Shown piece after piece: positions 41,201-43,435 of a stretch of 64,000 nt of DNA. The DNA is from Bolinopsis microptera (Eukaryota > Ctenophora > Tentaculata > Lobata > Bolinopsidae), in contig NC_087078.1 in NCBI RefSeq assembly GCF_026151205.1, positions 248,001-312,000 on the forward strand, given 5' to 3'. The notes beneath the pieces were generated by a model. It had not been told where the DNA came from, ran no database searches, and was given only the letters and a program-made list of their open reading frames with translations. Position 1 is the stretch's first letter, and every line of letters begins with the position of its first letter. A program made the translations under genes and the position numbers.

Positions 41201-43313
41201 ACAAGTGAGGATAGGTTCTCCTTATTTACAGCTTATGTTTGCAGAAGGACGACATCTGTGACAACTCAGTTAGTTACCATGACAACTCAGACATGCCCTT
41301 CGAGGTGGAAGATGCGACGAGTTCCAGCGAGGGACTATTTAGCAAAGACTCTGCATACGACCTGACTCCACCTTGTAAGTAAAAATTGTTCTTAGTTAGT
41401 TACCATGGTAACGTTACCTTGGCCAGTTGGTAGATCACCGACCGGCTATAAGCCGGCTACTAACCGGCTAATAGCCGTTTTCGCTGAATTACTTATAGCC
41501 GGCTCCTGACTATCGTTCAGTTTAGCTATAAAAATTGTAGCCGGCTATAAGCCGGCTTATAGCCGGTTAGTAGCCGCTTACATTTGTTGTTGAGCGACGG
41601 CTATTAGCCGGTTATAAGCCTGCTATTAGCCGTTTTGGTATTAAAAGTGGTTATAAGCCGGCTATAAGCCGGTTATAAGATATTAACTCAACTACATCGT
41701 ACTGAACGATAGTCAGGAACCGGCTATAAGAAATTCAGTGAAAACGGCTATTAGCCGGTTATAAGCCGGCTATTAGCCGGCTACTAACCGGCTTATAGCC
41801 GGCTTATAGCCGGCTACAATTTTTATAGCCGGCTATAAGCCGGCTTATAGCCGGTTAGTAGCCGCTTACATTTGTTGTTGAGCGACGGCTATTAGCCGGT
41901 TATAAGCCTGCTATTAGCCGTTTTGGTATTAAAAGTGGTTATAAGCCGGCTATAAGCCGGTTATAAGATATTAACTCAACTACATCGTACTGAACGATAG
42001 TCAGGAGCCGGCTATAAGAAATTCAGTGAAAACGGCTATTAGCCGGTTATAAGCCGGTTATTAGCCGTTTAGGTATCGAAAGTGGTTATAAGCCGGTTAT
42101 AAGATATTAACTCAGTTCAGTACGATGAAGTTAAGTTAATATCTTATAGCCGGCTTATAGCCGGCTTATAACCACTTTCGATACCTAAACGGCTAATAGC
42201 CGGCTTATAACCGGCTAATAGCCGTTTTCGCTGAATTACTTATAGCCGGCTCCTGACTATCGTTCAGTACGATGTAGTTGAGTTAATATCTTATAACCGG
42301 CTTATAGCCGGCTTATAACCACTTTCGATACCTAAACGGCTAATAGCCGGCTTATAACCGGCTGTAATAATTGTAGCCGGCTATAAGCCGGTTTATAGCC
42401 GGCTTTTAACCGGCTTATAGCCGGTCGGTGATCTACCAATTTCCCCGTTACCTTATATGGTAATGTAACCATGGTTAACATGACCTGACTCCACCTTGTA
42501 AGTAAGTTACCATGGTCAGCAATGTAACCATGATAGCGTGGTAGTTTGATTTATGTCAAACGGCCGTGATTTTGCCCAACTTTTCATTATATTCATACAT
42601 TATGTGGACATATTATATAAATATATTCGTCCCTTCTGGGGCGCTAGTTTTAACGTAAGAAAGAGCTTACTTATCAACCCTCACCCTAATACTTTAGCGT
42701 CTCCAGTTTTCGAGAGAAACGCAAACGACAGAACACTGTTTTGCGCGAAACCAGGCAAGGCTTCTGCAAAATCTGGACTTGGAGCCCTCTCTCCCAACCA
42801 AACCTTCACCTCATTCCGTCTGGTTAGTAAATAGTATTACCTTATATGGCATTGTTACCATGGTGACACTCCCTTATATGGTATTGTTACCATGGTGACA
42901 CTCCCTTATATGGTATTGTTACCGTGGTGACACTCCCTTATATGGTATTGTTACCATGGTGATACTCCCTTATATGGTAGTGTGGAGCTCTCTCTCTGAT
43001 CAAAGCCCTATTTCATTCTGTTTAGTTCAGGTTAATAAAATAAATGGTTTTAAAGACTCTAACTGTAATGCTTGTTGTTCATTACCATGGTAACCACTGT
43101 AACCATAGCAACTAACTGATCTCCATCCATTAGTTGTTTGTACTAACTGTAATTCTATCCCAGGATAAGATGACTGTAGGAGGAAGTCAACAAGCTCCCG
43201 CTAGTCCCCGACTCGGTGAGTCCAGGAGAGCCGCCATGAAGAAAGGGAACCCCCGCAACTTGAGACCTCCGCGCAAAGTACTGGCAGAATCTCAGCGACA
43301 GAGTCAAGTGTAG
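2138..43313 (+). CDS. ARHGAP6-like: ARHGAP6-like Rho GTPase-activating protein, 25-exon gene model (span)
   Basis: Spliced model of 25 exons listed separately below; exon lengths sum to 3477 nt, giving 1158 residues plus TAG. RhoGAP proteins speed GTP hydrolysis on Rho-family GTPases and so switch off actin signalling. Seen in the sequence: SIPKD at about residues 349-353, FEMPLHVVL at 383-391, LNKHEIPIILKNCC just before the GAP core, arginine finger R538 in GIFRV, AGLIKEFIKELPEALLT, and GNRMDISNLAVVIGPNLL at 652-669 with the family asparagines N659 and N667. The order and spacing of the SIPKD, FxMPL and GAP blocks match my memory of vertebrate ARHGAP6, which is about 970 residues. Residues 1-270 (basic, Ser-rich, acidic run 164-174) and 754-1158 (Ser/Asn-rich) are low complexity and rest on splice phase alone. 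All joints keep frame. The gene could instead be two genes split between exons 9 and 10. Confidence is high for exons 10-19, moderate elsewhere. Confidence 0.85.
2284..2400. repeat. Short tandem repeat around GGTAACAATTCC
   Basis: Two to three copies of a roughly 39-bp unit (TTACAGTTATGTAATATGTT with ATCATGGTAACAATTCC) lie about 30 bp inside intron 1. Each carries a half X-box (CATGGTAAC). Confidence 0.7.
2401..3566. other. Intron 1 remainder, nothing recognised
   Basis: AT-rich intronic sequence. A stretch near 2490-2630 repeats the phrase GAAAAGGTATTATTTGT twice. No exon or transposon end seen. Confidence 0.4.
3567..3828 (+). repeat. Triplicated 3' splice site of exon 2 spaced by (CCAGGTAA)n
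   Basis: A roughly 49-bp block holding the acceptor (CCCTCCCTCAAACAG) and the first 30 or so coding bases of exon 2 occurs at 3567, 3705 and 3811; the third copy continues into the real exon. The spacers are arrays of the 8-mer CCAGGTAA, itself a CAG|GTAA junction core. The first two copies read straight from the exon fragment into CAG|GTAACC. Confidence 0.85.
3829..3931 (+). CDS. ARHGAP6-like: Exon 2, residues 39-73
   Basis: Acceptor CCTCAAACAG at 3828, phase 2 in and 0 out. It encodes AATRVKSSETPTPDD then VLEELAKHKQLSASDSQIE, a plausible short amphipathic helix. The donor is GAG|GTACCT. Both borders of this exon are locally duplicated. Confidence 0.65.
3905..4310 (+). repeat. Exon 2 end plus 5' splice site in four tandem copies
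   Basis: A 93-98 bp unit made of the last roughly 27 bases of exon 2, its donor GTACCTGAC and a stretch of TAACCTGGTAACTAGGTAG is repeated, with donor positions after 3931, 4024, 4119 and 4217. The extra copies share small changes (GTGACTCT for GTGATTCT), so they expanded from one another after the first duplication. Confidence 0.9.
4311..5400. other. Intron 2 remainder, nothing recognised
   Basis: No supported exon. The open minus-strand stretch at 4457-4813 has no recognisable motif and sits wholly within an intron. Confidence 0.4.
5404..5592. repeat. Degenerate CAGTAACCAGA repeats
   Basis: Irregular tandem copies of CAGTAACCAGACAGTAAC and CAGTAACCAGCTTAGTAAC fill the 3' end of intron 2, ending 15 bp before the exon 3 acceptor. 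Confidence 0.8.
5608..5697 (+). CDS. ARHGAP6-like: Exon 3, residues 74-103
   Basis: Acceptor TAATACAG, phase 0 in and out. Very basic: VDGRRDERGSSKKGRKGKS followed by LRSTYKKLKEE. The donor GAG|GTTTGT is moderate. Without splicing the frame would stop 12 bases later. The Lys/Arg cluster could be a nuclear-localisation or lipid-binding patch (inference). Confidence 0.6.
5716..5965. repeat. AACCTAGTAACTAGCTAGT repeats
   Basis: Degenerate tandem units of roughly 16-20 bp built from CCTAGTAAC and CTAGCTAGTAAC, beginning about 20 bp after the exon 3 donor. Confidence 0.8.
6027..6397. repeat. 19-bp minisatellite, about 20 copies
   Basis: Near-perfect head-to-tail copies of CCTAGCCACCACCCAGTAA; one variant unit (TATCCACCACAC) near 6313. 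Intron 3. Confidence 0.95.
6398..7138. other. Intron 3 remainder with a short open stretch
   Basis: A 48-codon open stretch, MEETLKERAVLHDELILRSQ onward, starts at about 6659 on the + strand and looks like a coiled coil. Any acceptor for it would need phase 2 while exon 3 ends in phase 0, so I left it out of the model. Nothing else seen. Confidence 0.3.
7139..7181 (+). CDS. ARHGAP6-like: Exon 4, residues 104-117
   Basis: Acceptor TTCACTTTTAG, phase 0. Encodes DFCELLDYKVWNQV and ends one base into the next codon at T|GTTAGT, which gives the phase exon 5 requires. An earlier donor at AAG|GTTTGG would break frame with exon 5. Short and therefore less certain. Confidence 0.5.
7170..7260 (+). repeat. 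Duplicated exon 4 donor region
   Basis: TGTGTTAGTACTAGGTACTAC followed by TAGTAGTGTG occurs twice in tandem (period 40 bp), so the GTTAGT donor is present in two copies, followed by GT-rich sequence. Confidence 0.8.
7420..7650. repeat. Dispersed TACTAGTAG triplet-like repeats
   Basis: Short runs of TACTAGTAG and ACTAGTAGT around 7420-7500 and 7615-7650; TAG-rich like the 58-kb array. Confidence 0.6.
7651..8739. other. Intron 4 remainder; one 58-bp direct duplication
   Basis: Two tandem copies of a unit containing AAAGAGCTGCAGCCCCCC and TGGCTACGTGCCAG lie at about 8220-8325. Otherwise AT-rich intron with no recognised element. Confidence 0.5.
8740..8798 (+). CDS. ARHGAP6-like: Exon 5, residues 118-137
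   Basis: Acceptor TTATACCAG, phase 1 in and 0 out. Encodes SEHQPRSNSCSPS then FHVPFVP. The donor ACCT|GTAAGT is the strongest in the 5' half. Only this frame is compatible with exon 6; the other two hit stops there. Confidence 0.6.
8799..9310 (+). repeat. 19-bp minisatellite derived from the exon 5 donor, about 25 copies
   Basis: The units ACCTGCAAGTATCCTAGTA and ACCTGCTAGTATCCTAGTA differ by one or two bases from the real exon 5 border ACCTGTAAGTATCCTAGTA. One later copy (near 8967) again reads ACCTGTAAGT. The array ends about 25 bp before the exon 6 acceptor, so it fills nearly all of intron 5. Confidence 0.9.
9337..9466 (+). CDS. ARHGAP6-like: Exon 6, acidic stretch, residues 138-180
   Basis: Strong acceptor TTGTCCCCCCTGTCAG, phase 0 in and 1 out. 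Encodes VFTPVMERARRVSRTMSRPF, then an acidic run (residues 164-174, SDEDEEEEDDAD) and PFLSFL. The donor CTCG|GTTACT is weak; reading through gives GYY and a stop, so an alternative short C-terminus is possible. Confidence 0.6.
9528..9562 (+). CDS. ARHGAP6-like: Exon 7, 35-nt microexon, residues 181-192
   Basis: Excellent acceptor (GGTTTTGTTTTTACAACCAG). Encodes AELLKLLELKLT and ends at ACA|GTATAA. It converts phase 1 from exon 6 to phase 0, the only phase in which exon 8 is open, which is the main argument that it is real. Confidence 0.55.
9719..9792 (+). CDS. ARHGAP6-like: Exon 8, residues 193-216
   Basis: Acceptor CTGTGTTTCAG and donor AAAAG|GTAAGC. Encodes SQQYPSNLKKNSLY then STDSEEAVSK; the other two frames contain stops. 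Phase 0 in, 2 out. Confidence 0.7.
9930..10310. repeat. C-run minisatellite in intron 8
   Basis: About nine units of TATTAATACTCAGTAC followed by 6-18 C and TGTA(T/G)G. The C-run length varies from unit to unit. On the minus strand these are G-runs with quadruplex potential. Confidence 0.9.
10333..10492 (+). CDS. ARHGAP6-like: Exon 9, residues 217-270
   Basis: Acceptor CTGTACTCCAG, donor GAC|GTGAGT. AG+A makes Arg, then PPLSRNLSEEKRSDSRGRRK, a segment SAAGFLMSYASLKLHQIKH and AGSTESLTDWEYCD. Clearly coding in composition; phase 0 out. Confidence 0.75.
10505..11010. repeat. AT-rich 46-48 bp tandem array, about 11 copies
   Basis: Units of TTACTGAGAATTATATTAG plus TTATTAATGATTATATTATTATTA begin 12 bp after the exon 9 donor. 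Moderately diverged. Confidence 0.9.
11261..11467. repeat. 11-bp minisatellite AACACCTTAAC, about 18 copies
   Basis: Near-perfect array of AACACCTTAAC with two point variants. Intron 9. Confidence 0.95.
11468..12000. other. Intron 9 unique stretch
   Basis: Short local duplications (AGTAGACTGAAGTAGACTGC near 11620; GACAACAGTACAGTTACTAT twice near 11730-11770). No gene seen. Confidence 0.4.
12009..17151. repeat. 34-bp satellite-like array, about 150 copies, 5.1 kb
   Basis: The unit is GTTAGTTAGTATCACTCAAC followed by TCTTTCTAGTTAAT. Two alternative states, ATCACT and TTCACT, alternate along the array, with rarer CTCG, CTTCC and one-base-shorter CTTCTAG units. The first 15 or so units reappear in the same order 510 bp later, so block duplication accompanied unit-by-unit growth. 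Confidence 0.97.
17152..18045. other. Intron 9 spacer with a (CCTACCCTG)n run
   Basis: Mostly unique AT-rich sequence. A run of about nine CCTACCCTG units lies at 17884-17975. Half X-box phrases GTTACCATGGCAATATTACC occur near 17461-17510. Confidence 0.5.
18046..20463 (+). repeat. 93-bp array, 26 copies, each carrying a 3' and 5' splice-site pair
   Basis: 2418 bp = 26 x 93. Each unit reads ...CTAATTTCTTTAG|ATTGAGGAGCACTACC|GTGAGTGGG on the same strand as the gene: a good acceptor, a 16-nt would-be exon and a consensus donor. The units differ mainly at AAGGAAATG/AAGGAACTG/AAGGGAATG. The 780-codon open frame on the minus strand exists only because 93 is divisible by 3. Confidence 0.95.
20464..22070. 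other. Intron 9 unique region
   Basis: No exon or element recognised. GTTGCCTAGCAAC at 20938-20950 is an X-box-like palindrome. TACGTACTG and GGTTACTAGG phrases repeat near 21130-21245. Confidence 0.4.
22077..22236. repeat. 54-bp tandem triplicate
   Basis: Three copies of ACTGGGTTTACTACAATTTG plus TTTCGCTTGTTACTGCCTTCTCCT, period 54 bp. Confidence 0.9.
22500..22655 (-). pseudogene. Reverse-transcriptase fragment of a non-LTR retrotransposon
   Basis: On the minus strand one frame reads REIIQCGVPQGLILGPIM, the signature G(V/I)PQG(S)xLGP block of non-LTR reverse transcriptases. It is preceded by about 25 further open codons (SSKPAMVRLPDIV upstream) and followed by a stop soon after. The catalytic FADD box was not found downstream, so this is a decayed piece, not an active element. 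It lies antisense inside intron 9. Confidence 0.6.
22806..23250. repeat. E-box minisatellite TATAACACACGTGCTG, about 20 copies
   Basis: A 16-bp unit with CACGTG at its core is repeated over about 22925-23250, preceded by three or four longer units (ATTACAGTGATACCTACTGT plus ATAACACACGT). Several open frames here on the minus strand are repeat artefacts. Confidence 0.95.
23791..23880 (+). CDS. Possible alternative terminal exon in intron 9
   Basis: A strong acceptor (TGTCTCTGTTCTCCCAACAG) is followed by 30 open codons (FIECVISALSVVFMKEHQPA then RVSGVHVMPI) and TAA. Spliced from exon 9 it is in phase 0 and would end the protein before the RhoGAP domain. Not needed for the main model; could be a chance acceptor. 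Confidence 0.25.
24067..24205. repeat. Palindromic ACTAGT tandem repeat
   Basis: About 2.5 copies of a 66-bp unit built from CACTAGTCACTACACTAGTG and TCACTAGTAACATTAGTATA. Confidence 0.85.
24388..24395. repeat. Left target-site duplication AAGCTATG
   Basis: Identical 8-mer AAGCTATG at 27842-27849, directly bordering the inverted ends of the foldback element. Confidence 0.85.
24396..27841. mobile_element. 3446-bp foldback (long-inverted-repeat) DNA transposon
   Basis: Ends GGCACTATCCGTCGC and GCGACGGATAGTGCC are inverted and flanked by a perfect 8-bp direct repeat AAGCTATG. The inverted arms are about 1217 bp (24396-25612) and 1264 bp (26578-27841), nearly identical apart from small changes and an extra roughly 45 bp near the right end. 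They enclose a 965-bp unique centre. The outer 400 bp of each arm is a thicket of GGCGGACTCCG/CGGAGTCCGCC palindromes. No transposase motif is visible, so it is probably non-autonomous. An 8-bp duplication fits hAT, P or Merlin families; I cannot choose, though the GG ends lean away from the usual hAT CA start. Confidence 0.9.
25613..26577. other. Central spacer of the foldback element
   Basis: Holds a 44-bp tandem duplication (AATTTTTCTCGTTGCTCGTC and GCACGTCGACGAAC twice, 25619-25687) and minus-strand open stretches at 25942-26298 and 26129-26401 without recognisable transposase or other motifs. Possibly captured host DNA or a degraded element gene. Confidence 0.4.
27842..27849. repeat. Right target-site duplication AAGCTATG
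   Basis: Pairs exactly with 24388-24395. Confidence 0.85.
27874..28047. repeat. 58-bp tandem triplicate
   Basis: Three copies of a unit with GTCACTGACGATATATTCTG and GGCAGTGTTACCATGATAAC begin 24 bp beyond the transposon's right target duplication. Each unit has an X-box half (GTTACCATG). Confidence 0.9.
28184..28270 (+). CDS. ARHGAP6-like: Exon 10, residues 271-299
   Basis: Acceptor ATGGTTCAG, donor ATAGAG|GTATTT, phase 0 both sides. Encodes ITLTNEMCGVNDSVLCSSS then PTKEVSIVIE, continuing smoothly into exon 11 (DIEQYENS). The upstream bases (GCGCAGATCACCCTCAAATA) look like a diverged copy of the exon start. Confidence 0.65.
28604..28763 (+). CDS. ARHGAP6-like: Exon 11, residues 300-352
   Basis: Acceptor GTCACTCCTGCAG, donor AAAG|GTAACC. 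Encodes DIEQYENSRTGERYDPET, then LSELHPKELDYLRTLSLERY and VVASIPK. The ELDYLRTLSLERY helix and the IPK end align with the region just before the FxMPL block of ARHGAP6. The frame stops at 28804 if not spliced. Phase 1 out. Confidence 0.85.
28750..28810 (+). repeat. Duplicated exon 11 donor
   Basis: CCATACCTAAAG|GT occurs twice, at 28764 (GTAACC) and 28807 (GTGAGC), separated by a run of AGTAACCAT. The second donor is the stronger by consensus, but the frame meets TAA just before it, so the upstream one is used in the model. Confidence 0.8.
28869..30401. repeat. 34-bp array, about 45 copies, intron 11
   Basis: The unit is GCTTCAGGTATTGGTGATCA followed by AGTCTGTAACATTA. Each has an in-line CAG|GTATTG junction-like core. 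Very homogeneous, with a few AACATAAGC or CATGTC variants. Confidence 0.97.
30875..31198. repeat. 27-bp E-box minisatellite, 12 copies
   Basis: The unit GCACGTGCACTGTATTACAG plus TATTACA has CACGTG in every copy. Variants are confined to the bases flanking the E-box (CAGCAC/CAGTAC/CAGCGC). Confidence 0.95.
31270..31315. repeat. Short hairpin GGTTACAG...CTGTAACC
   Basis: TATGGTTACAG TTTGTA CTGTAACCATA is a perfect 11-bp stem with a 6-base loop, made of X-box half sites. Confidence 0.75.
31316..31739. other. Intron 11 end, nothing recognised
   Basis: Unique AT-rich sequence up to the exon 12 acceptor. Confidence 0.4.
31740..31808 (+). CDS. ARHGAP6-like: Exon 12, residues 353-375
   Basis: Acceptor GTAACATTTCAG, donor CCACA|GTAAGT. 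The split codon gives Asp, completing SIPKD; then PGRKLKRTSSYRGKKSVEKE and NH. In ARHGAP6 a Lys-rich linker follows the same IPKD. Phase 1 in and out. Confidence 0.85.
31800..31932 (+). repeat. Exon 12 donor copy plus (TGTGTATAA)n array
   Basis: AACCACAGTAAGTAA occurs at the exon border and again 23 bp later, followed by about 10 copies of a 9-bp TGTGTATAA unit filling intron 12. Confidence 0.85.
31966..32157 (+). CDS. ARHGAP6-like: Exon 13, residues 376-439, FEMPL block
   Basis: Acceptor TATTTCCCCTCAG, donor AAAG|GTAAAG. Encodes KLLAGGIFEMPLHVVLQIDA, then INTNRDQEPPTCIRDVKRKN and MIRSLTPRLGRRFGSLK. The F(E/G)MPL..V/I...D block precedes the GAP domain in ARHGAP6. Confidence 0.88.
32158..32692. 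other. Intron 13, nothing recognised
   Basis: Only a short CGTAACGTAACAACGTAACG run near 32206-32245. Confidence 0.4.
32693..32869 (+). CDS. ARHGAP6-like: Exon 14, residues 440-498, contains an in-frame X-box element
   Basis: Acceptor GTGTGTTTTCAG, donor AACG|GTACGT; phase 1 in and out. Encodes VCRSFSTPNTPMDSRKKRPV, then SLTCNYGNHGNTNSNNTP and TLDDLVSKLSNFSRAIN. The YGNHGNTN part is written by GTAACTATGGTAACCATGGT, i.e. the dispersed X-box palindrome sitting in coding DNA. ARHGAP6 also has a Ser/Thr/Pro-rich insert here. Confidence 0.82.
33041..33133 (+). CDS. ARHGAP6-like: Exon 15, start of RhoGAP domain, residues 499-529
   Basis: Acceptor ATAATTCCAG, donor AACG|GTACAG. Encodes GSSKSLFDDSELNKHEIPI and ILKNCCQFVLQN, matching the VPxLVxxCCxxLE start of the ARHGAP6 GAP fold. 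Confidence 0.9.
33134..33748. other. Intron 15 with clustered X-box sequences
   Basis: AGTAACCATGGTAACGCAT occurs twice at about 33190-33225; further CATGGTAAC sites lie near 33330 and 33550. No array or exon. Confidence 0.5.
33749..33955 (+). CDS. ARHGAP6-like: Exon 16, RhoGAP arginine finger, residues 530-598
   Basis: Acceptor CATTCTCCGCAG, donor AGAC|GTTAGT. Encodes GLDQQGIFRVCGAKKQVRTL with the catalytic finger R538, then DTNVHVVAGLIKEFIKELPE and ALLTKTLYQPFIHCR. This is the core of the Rho-binding face. The real donor is the first of four identical copies. Confidence 0.95.
33927..34070 (+). repeat. Exon 16 end and donor, 29-bp tandem copies
   Basis: TTTCATACACTGCAGACGTT followed by AGTTTTACC repeats with period 29, giving GTTAGT donors at 33956, 33985, 34014 and 34043 and a decayed one near 34063. 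Confidence 0.92.
34071..34433. other. Intron 16 stretch, unidentified
   Basis: Two copies of CCCTCCGCATACGTT about 75 bp apart (near 34197 and 34276), and GC-rich CGCCGCGCGCGCAG. Possibly remnants of a transposon, not identified. Confidence 0.35.
34434..34722. mobile_element. hAT-like MITE with GCCGCC-rich ends
   Basis: Inverted ends CAGCATTGCACGCCGCCG and, on the other strand, CAGTGCTGCACGCCGCCG. It resembles the element at 45030-45520 in end sequence and GCC-rich composition. No clean 8-bp target duplication. The flanks (ATACTGCAG left, CACTGCAGACGTTAGA right) are themselves copies of the exon 16 border. Confidence 0.6.
34774..34925 (+). CDS. ARHGAP6-like: Exon 17, RhoGAP domain, residues 599-649
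   Basis: Acceptor CTCTCTTCCTCAG, donor TTCCA|GTGAGT. Encodes QLEALDARLEAYRELIRLLP, then DSNRDTLQFLLKFFRVVADN and SEDRVDNDGLP. The LLPxxNRDTLxxLLxFL helix is standard for the family. Confidence 0.93.
34872..35150 (+). repeat. Exon 17 end and donor duplicated around (GGTTACCT)n
   Basis: About 85 bp covering the last 54 bases of exon 17, the GTGAGT donor and 31 bases of intron is copied at 35062-35146 (second donor 35116, offset 190). The two copies are separated by about 12 GGTTACCT units, the complement of the CCAGGTAA array of introns 1 and 19. Confidence 0.92.
35426..35605 (+). CDS. ARHGAP6-like: Exon 18, RhoGAP domain end, residues 650-709
   Basis: Acceptor TCTATTTCAG. Encodes IEGNRMDISNLAVVIGPNLL with N659 and N667, then HRRKRGGPDSISRLAHEAWE and APIVIEVVKELLEHHQLLFT. 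The donor CACA|GTCAGT is modest, but phase 0 joins perfectly to exon 19 and the ELLEHHQLLFTVE joint matches the family. Confidence 0.92.
35590..38117 (+). repeat. 53-bp array, about 47 copies, copying the exon 18 donor
   Basis: Units read ACTTACAG|CTACTCTTTACA|GTCAGTCAACTCG then TTCACTTACTTTACTTACTT. The first unit's CTACTCTTCACA is the true end of exon 18 (codons LLFT). Later units carry the same 12 nt bounded by an acceptor-like TTACAG and the GTCAGT donor. Some units are 57 bp (one more TACT) or have ACTAAC. The 625-codon open frame is a repeat artefact. Confidence 0.95.
38118..38380. other. Intron 18 end
   Basis: Unique sequence before the exon 19 acceptor; AAGGGTGA(AC) phrases repeat loosely. 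The branch region may be the TACTAAC motifs at about 38342-38371. Confidence 0.4.
38381..38512 (+). CDS. ARHGAP6-like: Exon 19, residues 710-753
   Basis: Acceptor TAACCATTACGCAG, donor AACCAG|GTAATC. Encodes VECYLRKEVLRRMQETKQSH then FNDVLNGYTGTEEDGRGRLT and PDNQ. ARHGAP6 has a corresponding post-GAP helix. Confidence 0.88.
38513..38955 (+). repeat. (CCAGGTAA)n arrays with exon 19 border copies
   Basis: CCAGGTAACC and AATCATAGTAACC units fill the start of intron 19. GCCTAACTCCTG, part of the exon 19 end, recurs near 38773, 38816 and 38941, and AGGCCGCCTAACTCCTG is recopied near 38812. The run at 38820-38850 is inverted (GGTTACCTGGTAACC). Confidence 0.9.
38956..39329. other. Intron 19 remainder
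   Basis: Contains a perfect X-box at 39259-39272 and a short CCAGGTAA run near 39185-39215. No other element. Confidence 0.4.
39259..39272. promoter_or_regulatory. X-box palindrome GTTACCATGGTAAC
   Basis: Perfect 14-bp palindrome matching the RFX X-box (GTNRCC, AT, RGYAAC halves). Intron 19. Flanked by ACG on both sides. Confidence 0.6.
39330..39878 (+). CDS. ARHGAP6-like: Exon 20, 183 codons, residues 754-936
   Basis: Acceptor CAAACTACACAG, phase 0, continuing an open frame that starts DYTVASKRRR. It has four LQDTR repeats (764-783), Thr/Gln-rich sequence, a Cys-containing segment YECEKCAGSGGEKC and a basic end MWGEMRRRSKEKW. I end it at TGG|GTGAGT because this joins exon 21 in phase. Read-through instead runs 56 more codons to TGA at 40047, so an alternative C-terminus is possible. 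No known domain recognised. Confidence 0.65.
39350..39440 (+). repeat. 15-bp coding minisatellite in exon 20
   Basis: Four copies of CTACAGGACACAAGA encode the pentapeptide LQDTR; followed by degenerate ACGAGCTTACCAACAAACAC-type repeats to about 39520. Confidence 0.9.
40339..40502 (+). CDS. ARHGAP6-like: Exon 21, Ser/Asn-rich, residues 937-990
   Basis: Acceptor GTATATTTCAG, donor AACAA|GTAAGC. Encodes GESRSNLSSSQNLSSSQNL, then NQRHLMNGSSGFVSGGCSSN and GSTESLQYKPCSN. Internal repeat SSSQNL. Phase 0 in, 2 out; only this frame is open. Confidence 0.72.
40503..40762. other. Intron 21
   Basis: No repeats or elements seen. Confidence 0.4.
40763..40871 (+). CDS. ARHGAP6-like: Exon 22, residues 991-1027
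   Basis: Acceptor TCTATACCTTCAG, donor CTTGAT|GTAAGT. Encodes NRDECRMGYCERQHSSPELN and NLNLEKDSRKRLSRSLD. The RKRLSRSLD tail resembles a basophilic kinase site (inference). Confidence 0.72.
40884..41024. repeat. 35-bp array, 4 copies, start of intron 22
   Basis: Units of CATGGTAACCGTTACGCTGC with GCACTGGTCCATTGT begin 13 bp after the donor; each has an X-box half. Confidence 0.9.
41189..41202. promoter_or_regulatory. X-box palindrome flanked by AAGTGAG repeats
   Basis: Same 14-mer, overlapping and followed by a 7-bp direct repeat AAGTGAG, in intron 22 just before exon 23. Confidence 0.6.
41245..41374 (+). CDS. ARHGAP6-like: Exon 23, residues 1028-1070
   Basis: Acceptor TTATGTTTGCAG, donor CACCTT|GTAAGT. 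Encodes KDDICDNSVSYHDNSDMPFE, then VEDATSSSEGLFSKDSAYDL and TPP; acidic. Phase 0 in, 1 out. The GTTAGTTACCATGACAACTC stretch is X-box-like. Confidence 0.75.
41399..41412. promoter_or_regulatory. X-box palindrome GTTACCATGGTAAC
   Basis: Perfect copy 25 bp after the exon 23 donor and 15 bp before the foldback element. Confidence 0.6.
41427..42439. mobile_element. Palindrome-rich foldback element, 1013 bp
   Basis: Inverted ends TTGGTAGATCACCGACCGGC and GCCGGTCGGTGATCTACCAA. The interior is almost wholly AGCCGGCTATAAGCCGG-type palindromes in both orientations, with an internal duplicate block (GTAGCCGCTTACATTTGTTG at about 41571 and again near 41861). No coding capacity. No clear target duplication next to the ends. 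Confidence 0.85.
42481..42505 (+). repeat. Copy of exon 23 end with donor
   Basis: GACCTGACTCCACCTTGTAA followed by GTAA repeats the exon 23 border at 41359 exactly (offset 1123 bp); the foldback element lies between the two copies. Confidence 0.9.
42707..42822 (+). CDS. ARHGAP6-like: Exon 24, residues 1071-1109
   Basis: Acceptor TTAGCGTCTCCAG, donor CGTCTG|GTTAGT. Encodes FFERNANDRTLFCAKPGKAS and AKSGLGALSPNQTFTSFRL. Phase 1 in, 0 out. Confidence 0.72.
42841..42977. repeat. About 32-bp array, 4-5 copies, start of intron 24
   Basis: Units of CCTTATATGGTATTGTTACC plus ATGGTGACACT, each with GTTACCATGGTGAC, an X-box variant. Begins 18 bp after the donor. Confidence 0.9.
43164..43313 (+). CDS. 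ARHGAP6-like: Exon 25 (terminal), residues 1110-1158
   Basis: Acceptor TAATTCTATCCCAG, phase 0. Encodes DKMTVGGSQQAPASPRLGES, then RRAAMKKGNPRNLRPPRKVL and AESQRQSQV, ending at TAG 43311-43313. The basic Pro/Arg-rich end could be an SH3 or membrane contact (inference). Confidence 0.75.
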   Translation, partial: DKMTVGGSQQAPASPRLGESRRAAMKKGNPRNLRPPRKVLAESQRQSQV

Positions 43314-43435
43314 CCATGGTAACCACTCTTACCTGAGTCAAGTGGTGTCCTTTTTTAGGCATCACGTGATAATTACTACATCACAGTTACTATGGTAACA
43401 CAGCATCATGACATCACCCCGCGTGAAATGGCAGC

